Assembly: GCA_013400975.1 (NCBI GenBank)
Contig: WBMZ01005338.1
Span: 1-64,000, forward strand
Length of the DNA: 64,000 nt
Source of the DNA: Atrichornis clamosus
Lineage: Eukaryota > Chordata > Aves > Passeriformes > Menuridae
Direction of reading: 5' to 3'
Shown piece after piece: positions 50,001 to 62,050 of the stretch (its first letter is position 1; each line of letters begins with the position of its first letter). The position numbers and the translations under genes were made by a program. The notes below the pieces were generated by a model. It did no database searches. It was given only the letters and a program-made list of their open reading frames with translations, and was not told the DNA's origin.

Positions 50001-52744
50001 TTTCCCTGCCTGTTATTTCCCAGACTGGAATTCCCAAAAGATGCCAAAAGCAAAGTGCAGTCTTTTCTCTTTTGTGCAGGTTACAGGCAAGAAGGACAGG
50101 AGAATGTTCCTAAGTTCCATGCCACTTGAAATGAGACATTACAGTATCCTTTCAGGCAGCGTTGGCCCTCAGTGTCTGCAATTTTCTCTTAGAGCTAATT
50201 AATTCCTGAAGATCCCAGAGCTTATATGGCAGAGTGACTAACCCGTACCATAATGACTGAGAGTACTTGGACTCTCAAAATAGCTTACAGGAATAATACA
50301 TGCTAACCACACATACCAAAACATTGTGCTATTAGTCAGTGTTCCAAACATGTTAATTAACCTTTCCATAGTGTATTACAATGCTCAAAAAAGTAATTTT
50401 TAATAATCAAGCCTCAGAATGGAGGCTCACAAGAGTCTGGGTCACAAGAAGAGTCTGAGTTAAAGCCACAGAAGTTAAAATGGAAATTCTGAGTGACATT
50501 CCATTCCCAAATCCACGTGTTTTGGTTTCTGAAATAACTAACTCAGTAGCTGAAAAAAATTATTGGAAGATATTCTTAAGGAAGAGTGAATACCACTGAA
50601 GTCCTGTATTTCATACTTCCTTCTCAAAACAGCTGTCAGAAACTAGCAGCACTAAGAACCCACTAAAAAAATAAACAAACACAAAAATAATGGATGAAGT
50701 AGCAGATGGAGCTTTTACTTAATATGTTAATTCCTCTCTTCAAAAGGCCTACAATTAAAGCAGTAGAAAAGATTTTTTTAAGAATTCACTTTCCACTCAT
50801 TAAGGTAGATATTCAAAGCCTGGCTAGGCCCTGCAGGATGTGACCAGCTCCTAAACTGTTCACTGTGGAGCAACTCATGGGTAATTGACAACTACAGCTA
50901 GGTGAGACAAACCACAAATATGTTTAACATTTCCCCAAAGGAAATGCTTATCACCAAGTTCAAATACCTGTTCTACACAATATGGGACGTACACTTGGAG
51001 ATCTAGTCACGGAAATATTTGTAAGAGCCTGAGGAAAAAAAGAAGTTCAAAACCCCAAAAGAAAGAGAGGTGTGGGTGTTCTATTAAAATGGGAGAGTTC
51101 ATTAAAAGCTATCTTGGTTTCTGAACAAGGTTTCAAAAGGAAAGGTCAGCTCCTGAGAATGTGATATTCTCAAGCAGAAAAAGAGATAAATTATTATGTA
51201 TATAAAACCATTAGAGGAAATACAGTTAGAATTTAGATTAAATCATTCTCCTGAAAAAGCCTCATTTTCCTTTCCTCTCCCCCTATAAACACTTTGGGAA
51301 CAAAAGATCCTAAGAAGCCATTGGAAAGAGAGACATTGTTTTTAATGTCTTTTGCAACAGGCAGAGAAAATGTTGTACCACTTAGGATGGGCATTTTTTT
51401 CAGTCAAGCATTACAAAGAGCACTGGACTAATAGATGTGACAATGAAGGGCTTTTGTAACATCCGTGTTATATAATGTCTTGATTTCTGTAGATGGTTAG
51501 CAGCAACTGAACTGCGTTGGACAATGTGAAGTCATCTCTCAAAATAATACAGTATGACAGGCCAAGTCCATTCTGGTTTGATTTGCACAAGGGATGAATA
51601 TAGAATATCTCACTGCAGTGCAGCCATTCCCATATCAAACTGATGAAGTCAAAGATACTTGTAAGTTCCAGAAGTGTGGGGGGAAAAACCTTGTGTTTTC
51701 CAAGAGTGTCAGCTGCTGTACTTAATGACTACTGCATTGTAACACGGAATTTAAACTAAACATGCACCAGGAGGGGATTTGGGGATTTTATTTATTTCTA
51801 CATTTCAATGGCAGTCAGAATACAGAAAACATGATATAGTGTGTTCAGCATGTGGGGATAATCATGTAGTTAGGAAGCAATGTTTAATCTTGTTGAGGCT
51901 GGTAATCTCTGGATGTTGATGCACAGTGTCGTGCACTGCCTTGCAGCATTTCCACATGGGTGATCTATTACTTTGTAGCACTAGAATCTGCATTTGATTT
52001 CTTATTCTCTTATCTGCTCCTCAGGGATTCAGTAAATCCATCCAAATATTATGACTGCCATTCTCTCTGGGCTGTGACACATTCACAGTCAAGGATTAAA
52101 ATCAGGCTTCTAAAGCAGTTGCCACGTGCAGCCCTCAACCCTGCACTTCTGACAGAGATTGCCAGGGCCACTGCAGGAAAGTCTGAAATGCAGTGAAGCA
52201 CCTCCCGAGCACCCGAAGCCTGTTTATTAAGGGGCATACATCCACTTTGAATACAGTGCTTAGCTACAAACACCAGCAGTGTAGAAGCTGACTCATGAAT
52301 CATGCACCAGTCTTGGTCAGAGGTGGGGCAACAACTTGGACAGGACCCACCTGACTTTACTCTACTTCTCCATGTGAATGAACCCTTGGACTTCATCAGG
52401 GTTTACAAGTTAGCAAATGGCAACCCTTCCAAAAGCAATTGTTTCAAGAGGCATACTTCAGATGCTGCACTCTTATTTTACTGAGAGCTTTACAGATCCT
52501 CAGTTTCCATTAGTTAGACTTTATTCCACTATGTTTTTTTAGATTTTCACAGTCACAAATGAAACAGAAACAAGGGCTTGCTGTACATCCTTCTCTGAAC
52601 CTCATGAAGAACTGTGTCAAGTCATGGTCTTCACTCTCTTCAGACACTTGGGTGCAATTATATGAAACTCCATAGTATTATCTAGCAAATAATATAGGCT
52701 CTTTACATGTTTTTGTTATACAGACTGAAAAATCAAAATAAGTG
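47059..52744. other. Intergenic DNA downstream of CACNA2D1, no gene recognised
   Basis: AT-rich with mildly GC-richer stretches at about 48,290-48,540 and 49,430-49,680 that keep overlapping frames open on both strands without resembling any protein. Two overlapping minus-strand AATAAA hexamers at 51,787-51,796 could serve CACNA2D1 as a more distal poly(A) site. No RNA gene was recognised. Confidence 0.55.
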
Positions 52745-52764
52745 TTGATTTTAAATGATAAACT

Positions 52765-52770
52765 TTTATT
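52765..52770 (-). terminator. CACNA2D1: Candidate poly(A) signal AATAAA for CACNA2D1
   Basis: TTTATT on the plus strand is AATAAA on the transcript. About 25 bases further along the transcript begins a T-rich stretch (TTATTTTGATTTTTCAGTCT) suited to be the downstream element. Cleavage would fall near 52,745. Confidence 0.5.
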
Positions 52771-54261
52771 CTGAATATACTGTTTTTGCACAATAATTAA
52801 CACAACAGTTCTAGGATTATAAACTTTTTATAACATTATTGTACAAATTTTTACAAAAAATTATTTTTTTCCAGGCTTGTCAAGTTCCACAAAAGTGTCA
52901 AGAGAACACAAGAAAAGGGAGAAAGACCTGCTTGCCTCGTAAGAGCAATCAAGTCTATTTTGCAGAAACGCACACTGAGCATTTCAATAAAAATATCCCA
53001 GAAAGCATGATCCAGACATTCCATACAACACAAGAAGAGAAGACAGCTTTGTCAGTTCCCAATCGCAATTTCATGGCATCTGAACAAGACAGTATCCCTT
53101 TAGCCTCAGTGAAATATTTCTTCAAGATGATGTTTTTCTTTTAAACCATAAACAGGACAGATGTAAGTAGCTGGGAAGAGGGCGAGGCTAACTTTTCAAG
53201 ACTCTTGAATTGTTTTCAGACACTTTGTTTTAATCTTTTTACAATAGTGTACAATGAGTATTAACAATATTAACATTGTGGTATGAACAAAATAATAATA
53301 AATCTGGCCTTTGTTAAAGGCTTGGATGTCTGATGAAGCTAGGGTAAAATTTATCCTAAGGAAGGAGTTATTAAGATTTCACCTTAGTTCGACATTCCAA
53401 AAACACCCGAGTGCTTTGCAGCGCCTTGTGGGCATTAATATATTTCTTAATAACCAATGTGCTAACATCTGAATTTTTAGGATCAGTGGGACTGAGGTTG
53501 TGTTTTGGAAATAAGTCATACTAAGCATGTTTTCTGAGCTTATGTGTATGGGAAAAAAAGGTCTTAATGTCTCTTCAGTGACACCAAAAAGCTCTCAACC
53601 ACAGCAAGTAACACTTGGGTTGCAAAGGTCACTTAAAAGGGATACTGCCTATTTGAAACCAGTAAGGCCAGGTTTTAAGTTAGTAAAAGGAATATTGTAG
53701 GAAAACTTACAAATGGCAGCAACACTGTTGTTTTTGTCAAGTTAAGCAGTAAAGCCTCAAGCATTAGAAACATGAAAAAGATCATACTAAAGTCTTAAAG
53801 GTACAGGACCTAAAAATCTTGTCAATCAAACCTGCTATGTCATGTTAAAAACCTGTTACAAATATGGACCACGGCCAGTGTTTTGGCAGTAATGCTGGTT
53901 GTTTAAATGAAAAAAAGAAAAGAAACTAGAAAGAAACCTTTCATGTTAAGTCTTCAGACAATGTTTTGCACAGTACCATGCTGTAACAACTTTAATGGTG
54001 ATTATTTGTCAGACATACAATACACTGCATGACTTCTGTATAAACTGAACCTGTCCCAATAGTTCCCCTAGTGCTATTTAAAGGATTTGATCAACCATCA
54101 ACAGAGCTTCTTATCTGACTTTAAGAAACATGACTTTTTACAACATATTGTAATTTGAAAATATCTCAATTTAAAGCCTAGGATCAAGTTTCTCCTTTCA
54201 AAGACAAGATGACTAAGAAGAATTATGAGAGTAAGGATACTCTTCTGCATGAGAATTTGTA

Positions 54262-54267
54262 TTTATT
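54262..54267 (-). terminator. CACNA2D1: Candidate proximal poly(A) signal AATAAA
   Basis: AATAAA on the transcript strand, giving a 3' UTR of about 2.9 kb if used. Hexamer evidence only. Confidence 0.25.
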
Positions 54268-54914
54268 CTTGTGACTTATTTCTGTCAGACTGGTATTCAC
54301 ATTTGGAGACAGCTAAAGTTCAGATTGCATTTTCTATGCTTTGCAATTTGCAGGTATCAAGGTGGTGTATTTTAAAAAAATCTTGACCATCACTTGGATA
54401 TGTTCTAACATAAAATTCTAAACTATTTAAAATACTCAGAACTTTCTAAAGTATTTAACAGAAGGATGTGATGACTGGAAGATTAAATGTTTATATAGAA
54501 ACATGTTTCTTCAGGTCATATAGAGGGGCAGAGGACAAAAGACATTTCCCTTTCTTGATGACCCAGGAGGAGTCTGCATGGCATGGTCTTCTCCCTCCTT
54601 TTGCATTTGAGCACTCTAAGGGAAGTGGGATGAGAGCAAAAGCCACAGATGTTTTCTGTGGAAGCACAACTTTGTGCCATCTTTCTTTCTGCCTACACAC
54701 TCTAATCAAATGCTTATTAAGTAACTCCAAATATGGTCTACCAGCATAAGAAGAGTGTTTTAAAATGTTAAATAGTGTAACTTGTCCATGAAGGGTTTCT
54801 TAGTGAAAACTATAGAGAACTTAATATATTGACAATCTTCAAGAAATTAAAAGAGCAAAACACAAACTAATGTGTATTTAAAGTAACCTCAGAGTAAAAG
54901 CTGTGAGTGCAGTG

Positions 54915-54975
54915 AGTATTGGCCTAATCCTACAAAACTTGCTCCTGCCATAAAATGTCAATTGACCATGTTAAG
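54915..54975. repeat. Possible ancient-repeat fragment in the CACNA2D1 3' UTR
   Basis: TTGGCCTAATCCTACAAAAC and TTGCTCCTGCCATAAAATG resemble the outer part (GGCCCAATCCTGCAAAC) of the same dispersed amniote repeat suspected at 42,836 and 44,936. Weak match from memory. Confidence 0.25.
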
Positions 54976-56325
54976 GAAAAATATAGGATGCAGTCTCAGC
55001 ATTAGAAACACTCAAACCAATTTTTGTATCAGGTGGTAACTGGTGATAAGGTGAAGAGAAGTGCAGCAAAATGACTGGAAGGAAGAGCTCCAAGTTTATC
55101 TTCACCCATATTGTCAACATTAGCTCACCTTCCCTGAGGAGGACCTGAAGTCGTCCAACACAGTTACTTGTACTTTTAACTCCATGACATTACTAGATAT
55201 ATATTTTTTAAAAGCTAAATCTGATCACTGAACAAAAGGTCAGGATTTACTTTTTCCACTCACTGTAAGCATGGGAAAATACATAGTTGGAGCCAGGGTA
55301 CATGAGAAAGAATGAACCAACCATGACCACAACTAGAGCAGACATCTGATCGTTCAAGCCATGCCATGGCTTTGAGTAGCTTCTTTGGATTTCATAGGAT
55401 ATTAATGCATGCCCAATCATTTTTTTTAAGCTTTTGGCATGATCAAAATTATATCAATCAACTGCCAGCATATACATACCAATGATTTGCATTTTTAATT
55501 TTTTAAAGAGCTAGTGTATTGTGCCTTATTAATATTTGCATATTGCAGTTGTTAGCAGAACTGTACAATACCAGCAGAGTTGCACATTCATTGGTTTAGC
55601 TGTCTTGCAATACTGTTTAGTTCTGAAAACTAAAAAAAAGCGCAAATCATATTTTGCATCAACACTATGCTACACCGTAATATTGTAATTTACTGCACTT
55701 ATCTGTACCACCAATGAGGTTGTATAAAAACAACTTCTAAAGTTATTATTCACAATCAAGTATCAATGTGCATACATATAGATTCAAGGCTCCCCATTTG
55801 TTTATATTTTTTCTAATTGCAGCAACCAGGTCATTTTGCTGTTAAATATGCTATTTTCAATAATAAATAGCAACAGCAGAAGTTTTAATATAATGGGTGG
55901 GTTTATATGAAGGAAACAAAGGGGGAACCTGATATGAACCCTAGAGAACATATACTTCCAAAAATAAATGTGTTAAATCTGATTTTTATATACTTTAAAT
56001 ATCTGTACACAGATTTTCACATGAGATCGCTATTCCATAAAAAATCCACCTCAACCCTTTTGTTACGATAGCTATATTTACCCTATTTTCTCAGCTTTTT
56101 CATTGCACAGTATATTCAGAGCTCTGTTTCATAATATAATTTAATATGATTTGATTGCAACACATTGCAATGTTCAGTTTCTCACACAATACAAGAATCA
56201 CTCAGTTACCTTTTCAATGAACTATACTCTACCATCAAAGAAAACAAACTGAAAAACAATAACATAGCATCATCATCATGCAAAATACCCCTGGAAACCA
56301 ACGTTCAAATATCACGAAGACATTT

Positions 56326-56331
56326 TTTATT
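56326..56331 (-). terminator. CACNA2D1: Candidate proximal poly(A) signal AATAAA
   Basis: AATAAA on the transcript strand about 880 bases after the stop codon; would give a short 3' UTR form. Hexamer evidence only. Confidence 0.25.
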
Positions 56332-56511
56332 CACAAGCGTTTTTGTTTCAGCCTTTGAAGGATTCAGCTTTATATGTAACTGCATTGTGAAAAGGAGGTG
56401 ATTATTACATTGACATCAACATTTGTTCTGACAGAAGATGACACCAAGTTTAAGATGAAAATCACATTTTAGTTACACTCTCCTGTACCTTTGTATTTTG
56501 AAACACAGTAG

Positions 56512-56565
56512 TTTTCTCCCTCCCTCCTTCCTCCCCTTTCTTCCTTCCTTCCTTCCTTCCTTTCT
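56512..56565. repeat. CCTT microsatellite with a CT-rich leader
   Basis: CT-rich sequence leading into at least five perfect CCTT units (about 56,541-56,561). In the sense of the CACNA2D1 transcript it is a GGAA/GAAG repeat inside the 3' UTR. Confidence 0.92.
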
Positions 56566-56770
56566 ACATACAATATCAACCCACCAAAACTTAGCTGGCT
56601 GCATGATTAATTTTGGAAGAATAAACCACTCATCATAAAGCATTCCAATCATGCTGAACTTCCGATGAAGACTGGCCAGTATTTTCATTTTACTCAACTG
56701 CTTTGGACAAAACTGATGTTCAAAGCAGCCATCATGGTGCTAGTAAAGTATATTGGGGAGAACGTTTTCC

Positions 56771-56791
56771 TTTTTTTTTTTTTTTTTTTTT
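56771..56791. repeat. T21 homopolymer (A21 in the CACNA2D1 transcript)
   Basis: Twenty-one T in a row on the plus strand, within the 3' UTR about 420 bases from the stop codon. It is an internal A-tract in the mRNA. Confidence 0.92.
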
Positions 56792-56923
56792 GTTTGTTTT
56801 TAAATAACTGTTCATGTAAAAGAATATAAATCTTCAAGATATCTAAAGCTTAAAAGAAATTAAAATCATATGCATAAGCTATTGTTAGGGGAGCCCTTTT
56901 ACATGAAGTCATCAAGATTACAA

Positions 56924-56950
56924 CAACAAACAAACAAACAAACAAACAAA
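56924..56950. repeat. (CAAA)n microsatellite, about six units
   Basis: Perfect ACAA units; the transcript sense is (GTTT)n, inside the 3' UTR of CACNA2D1. Confidence 0.92.
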
Positions 56951-57210
56951 AGGTTTTAGACTTCCCCAATGGAGCACGTACAGAATTCTGTCTGGATGAC
57001 GTAGATGATGCAGCATTCACACACTTTAAGGATCCAACACTCCAACATGCAGGCACCGTGGTGCCTCTATGAGTCTCACAACGAGTGATAACCAGACACG
57101 AGCACTGCTGTTCTGCTGTTGTCTGAATAGCTGACCCTTTTAAAAATGAAACTGAGGCTATCGTTTTGGCCAGGTCTTGATTAAGTTATGCAGGTTTTGG
57201 TTTAGCAAGG

Positions 57211-57327
57211 TCATAACTGGCAGCATTTGCTGCTAGATAAGAGCCAAAGCAGGACCACCTGAATTGCTACCATGGACCACAGTGATGGACTCAGACCAGA
57301 GGCCCCACCGCAGTCAGCCGAATCTTC
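57211..57327 (-). CDS. CACNA2D1: CACNA2D1, terminal coding exon (C-terminus), partial gene
   Basis: The alpha-2/delta-1 subunit sits on the outer face of the plasma membrane, raises surface expression and current of voltage-gated calcium channels, and binds gabapentinoids and thrombospondins. This exon encodes the last 38 residues of the delta part and the TGA stop (57,213-57,211). It starts EDSADCGGASGLSPSLW and continues with a hydrophobic stretch ending in VVLLWLLSS and the tail KCCQL. From memory the human end is EDYTDCGGVSGLNPSLW followed by FLLLWLVSG, so the match is unmistakable up to the last few residues, which differ. A hydrophobic C-terminus with almost nothing after it fits the GPI-anchor model of alpha-2/delta. 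The acceptor is a clean TTCTTCTTTTCTTGTCAACAG before 57,327. The earlier exons lie to the right, outside the window. Confidence 0.9.
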   Translation of the reverse strand, partial: EDSADCGGASGLSPSLWSMVAIQVVLLWLLSSSKCCQL

Positions 57328-57350
57328 CTGTTGACAAGAAAAGAAGAAAT
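57328..57350 (-). promoter_or_regulatory. CACNA2D1: 3' splice site of the last CACNA2D1 intron
   Basis: Reading leftward: a pyrimidine tract TTTCTTCTTTTCTTG, then TCAACAG directly before the exon. A strong acceptor in the right frame for the CACNA2D1 C-terminus. Confidence 0.8.
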
Positions 57351-60041
57351 CATTTAACGTTAATTACAACACAGCTTCCTGAGAAGTAACCTACAGTTTA
57401 TTTTTTACTGTTTTGAACTATCCTTGAGGCATCCTTTTTTTGGTCTTATATATGTTATTTTGCTAAAATAACAGCAAAATAATTCCTGGAAGTTCCTCTG
57501 ATTTTTGATGCAAAGAATAGCATTATTACTTTAACTATAAACATGAGAGGATTAAATATTTTCAAGGTTTACTGCAGTCACTTATGAACTAGATGGGAGA
57601 CTTACACCATCAATCAAGAAATGCTATGGGATATACTTGGGGGCCCCAGTAAACACCACCTATGTTCCTTAAAATTACATCAATTTTAAGATTATGAGTA
57701 TGACTTTATTGTGGGAGAAGATAGAAGAACAGACAACTTTTCAAGATTAGAAAACAAATACCAAAATATATTTATGTCCATTTCATCAAATGATCGCACA
57801 TTAAAATGAATATGGTCTGCAGGTGAAGATATGATCAAAGAGAATGAAAATCCTTTCTCTGCCTCTGATGCCCCATTCAAATATGAGAAGAAAATTTTCT
57901 ATTGCACTATTTGTACATGCATGATGCAGTTTTGGTAGAGAAGACACTCTCCAGTTTGAGGGCTCTCTCTGAGCTTCACCGCTCTGTCATGCATCAGTAA
58001 CTATTCCTTATGCCACACAGCAGTCACACCACTTTTCCTCATTTACCTCCACCATTAATTTCTCATCTTTGGTCCCATTTTGCCTAATGCATAATACCTT
58101 TCACATGATGAACCTATTCATTGGTCTGGCTGAAATATATTTGATACCTGTTCTGGAGCCTGTAACATCTTACACCTTGTTTCTCAGTACTAATACAAAC
58201 TGTGATTAGTGCCTAAAACACTAGGACAATTTTCCAGCCATCCCATCACTGCTTTGTCTGATGAGTCTGAGATTCATGGGTAGCTCTGAAGGCTGAAAAT
58301 ATTTGGCCTTTCTCTTGTTTTCACTGTATTCTGTGAAAAGAATACCCACGGTATAAAAAGACCTGTTCCATTTTCCTAGAGATACCAAGCCTCCAAGGAC
58401 AAGACAACAGTGTTTCTCCATGCTTCTATACCAGCACTAGAAACATAAAATCAAGATGGGGGAATGAGGACCAGTCATCAATGAACCATCCCAAAATAAT
58501 ACACACATCAGAAACCTGGCAGAAAGATCATTGTCAGGCTACCAGCTTTATAAGAATGGTAGTGCAGGGCATGCAGAAGGGTACTGTGTAAGGCATAATA
58601 CAAAGTGAAACAGCATGGAAGTATTAAAGGAAACGGGAAGTGTGATGGAATCTCTGTGTGTAAGAAATCTCAGGGTCTGATCATAAATAAAGTAATACTA
58701 GGATTGCACTGCTGACCACCTAGTCAAAGGGACAATATCAATGTTACGTGAGATTAGAGAAGCCACATAAAGACTGGATTGAAGCCTTACCAAAGAGGGA
58801 TGTAGAGACCACATTTTTAAATATGATAAATGACTTTCAGAACAAACAGTCTTTGAATCTTTAGTGATGCACAGAGCCAGTTCAAAATTATTAGTAGAGT
58901 TGCTCTGTAGAGCTCTGGTAGCTCTGTAGACCACAATGCAATAAGATTTAGCATTATCATGTTAGAGATCAATCCAAATAAATTCAAACCAAAAGATATT
59001 CATTTAAAGAAAGGTAACTACCTGAAAATTAGCAAAAGCAGTTAAAAAAATCCCCAAACAACCTCAAAAACATGAAAAATGGAAAAACCCTTAACAAACA
59101 AACAAAAAACAGAAAGCAGGAAAATAAAAAGAACCCTAGAAGTAGTGTCTCAAAAAGCAAGTTCCTCACAAGGATCCAGAAGAATATTTAGTAATATTGC
59201 ATTAGATAACCAGGTAAAATTAATGTCACAATTAGAACCAACCATACATCACTCACACCCAAAAACCCAACCCCACAAAAAATGAAAATACACCACCACC
59301 CCCCTCCAACAAAAAACACACAACCAACCTCTATTCAAACCCAAAGCCTAGAAGAAACATCCCTACATGAACTGAAGTACACTGCCATAGAGTAAAGGTT
59401 AGTATTTAAGAAATCAAGTGTACTCAAATAGGCAAGAACAGGAAAGTATATAAAAATGGCAGATTAGATATTGACAGGAAGTAAGGGGGGCTGATACAGA
59501 ATTTTTTATGACCTCCCTGTACAGTACCCTGAAAATTATAATAGAAATTTTTTACTAAATAAAAAGCACAAGGCCAAATATGAATGTTAGGGCAACTGCT
59601 TCATAACAGAGGTGTAAAGAGAGAATTTGGGAATTACAGGGCACAGCTTCAATGAATTTCTTTTGTCAGCTTTAATGGGTGAAAATTTTAATAGTATTAC
59701 TTCCACACACAATGCATTCTTTAAAGCAGGGAAGATTCCAAGGCAGTTTAGAAAAAAATATGGAAAATCAGATAAAGCAGACAAAGTAGACTCAGTACAA
59801 TATCAGGAATTATAGCATTCACCAAGAGACTCTTTTAGAAAATTGGATGTAAAAAAAGCAAAACCCCAAACCTCAAAAATCAGCATTTAAATTCCTTAGA
59901 AAGAAACAAAAAATCATTTTGTTCTAAAGCAAATAGCTCATGTTAGCTGCCATTCTTTATCAACAGTAGCCATTTGCAGACATGTCTCTGTCATGTTAGC
60001 TTTATAATTTAGTTGTATAGTTTTGGCTTAGGCTTTGTTGC

Positions 60042-60101
60042 TGCTGTTGGTTTTGGTTTTCTGGGTTTTTTTGGTTTTTTTGTTGGTTTTTTTTTTGGTT
60101 G
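60042..60101. repeat. T/G-rich low-complexity tract
   Basis: GGTTTT and GGTTTTTT units with little C or A. Intronic simple sequence. Confidence 0.8.
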
Positions 60102-62024
60102 ATTGCACTCTACAAGTTCAAAATTCCTAAGGTTTCTGGTCAACAGGGAAATCCTAAGTGAACTCTGCTGCATCAGATTTGGAATAGGATGCTAAGCTTT
60201 CAAGATGCACTGAACTTTCTGGTTTATTTAGTTTGGCTCTGTCACTATTTGCATCTGCATTGTGTCTTGTCATGCAGCTTTATTTCTATTCAAAGCACCT
60301 AAAAATATCCCTGTTGCTTCTGCCTCAAAGTGACCACCATTAGAAACAGAATTATCAGTAAAGGTTTCCTCTCACATGAATTCGGTGAACAGCACTCAGT
60401 GTTACCTCTTGGTATTACTCTTATCACTGAAATTACTTAGAACTATCTTTAAAGAAGTAGTTGAAAGTAAAGCAGGAGATTTTAAAATTTCCAACAGGGG
60501 AGATATCTGGAGAGTATAAGAAGTAAATAGAAAATCTTAAACAAAATTGTGCATAATATGAAGGGAAAAACACCTTTATCATGAAAATGGCATTCCATAT
60601 GGATGCAAAGCAAATAGGCCTCCTCATTTAGAATTATGCAGTACTCAGCTTACATCACCTTGCATGGCACCAAATACTGGGCAAATTATCTTGATAAATT
60701 AATCCTACCACCATGTGTACTTGAAAAAAACCCCTCCATTCTGTTGCCCATTTCTATTTGCTCTATGAAATTTTTTTTTAACTACATCACAATTTATGAT
60801 CACTGCTCTTACATTAAACAGTCATACAATGTAATATTCCCACTGGGTTGCAAATAAATTTATTATCTTTTTCTGTCTGTGTAAGACTACACAGAGCAGT
60901 TTTTAAATGGTTCACAATTCATAAAAGAAGAGAATATCCTGGAAGCCTCATGCAGGAGAGGCATCTTCTTGTTATGAATGAGAGCATTAAACCATACTAC
61001 ACAAAAATATACAAGGTTTATACACATATTTCAAGGCTGGTGAGATTTTAACCTCATATTGATCAAAGCCACATTGAATTTCTGAGGTTTGTAGACCAAT
61101 TTGCAGTGGTAAACCAGCAGTTCTGCCAAGAACAATTTCTAAATATTGTCTCTGGAATCAGTTATACTTTTGTGTCCTAAGCCAAGACAAAAATAGTAGT
61201 AGCAAAGAAGGTACAGTAAATCCTATCTAAATTAATTTTTTTCTTCCCAGAATTGTACACTTTAATTTTCTTTTGTGCTTTAACTGTTGTCAGAACTACA
61301 GGAAATTTAAAGATATAAAATAAAAGGAGGAGAAAGTCTGATTACGTGCTGATTTACATGGATTGTAACAATCAACACTTTCCTGGAAATGAGTGGGATT
61401 CCATCCCTAATTTAAAACCAGAATAAGAAAAATATCAGTTTTGAATGGTCTTCAAAATGCCTTTTTTGAAAACACTTCACCTCTTCTTGAGCTTTCAGAA
61501 AACTTCTCAACTGTTTCATGCTAATGTTATTTTTGAGATTTCTTCTACAGTATCTTATGACAAAGATACATAGCATCATTTTAACTTCTCTTTACATTAT
61601 CTTATCTTTACCTCTGCTATGCAATTAGACACTGAACTATTTTTAAGCAGTTTCACTGAAATTTTCCAGCCCATTACATTAATCACATAGAAATTCTGTA
61701 TGACAGAGAAGCTGGGGATATTCTTTCTTTGTTGTCTTCAAAATTATGTCTCTGTATTGCTTCTCTTTGAAGACAGAGAGAATTGTAAAAGAAATTGGAA
61801 AGAATTTTTGTTAGCCACTTTCATTTTATCAGAACTCTATGAGAAATTTCTTGCATTAATAAATGACATGTCAAATTTCCTTGCATGCTTGAGGTACAGA
61901 AGTGTCAACTCCAAATGTCATCTCCTTCATGTCATGCCTTACTATGATAACTCTAGATAGGGTTATTTTACAAAGTCACACACTGTGAAAATTATTCAGC
62001 ACTTTCAGAATGGAAACAAATGCT

Positions 62025-62050
62025 TTTATAAGCATTGTTTATAAGCATGG
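62025..62050. repeat. Short tandem duplication, period 13
   Basis: TTTATAAGCATTG is followed directly by TTTATAAGCATGG. Two copies with one difference. Confidence 0.8.

Larger units (their letters stand above)
52745..57210 (-). other. CACNA2D1: CACNA2D1 3' UTR (probable extent)
   Basis: The sequence following the CACNA2D1 stop codon on the minus strand is AT-rich and non-coding for several kilobases, in keeping with the multi-kilobase 3' UTR of the mammalian gene. The left end is placed by a poly(A) signal at 52,765-52,770 followed by a T-rich downstream region. Two proximal AATAAA hexamers lie at 56,326-56,331 and 54,262-54,267, and a distal pair at 51,787-51,796, so alternative ends are likely. 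The UTR contains an A21 tract, a (GTTT)n run and a GGAA microsatellite in sense orientation. Open frames inside it look like chance. Confidence 0.65.

Noticed and set aside
52839..53144. 101-codon plus-strand ORF at the CACNA2D1 3' end
   Set aside because: It is antisense to the probable 3' UTR, shows no homology and its length is within chance expectation.
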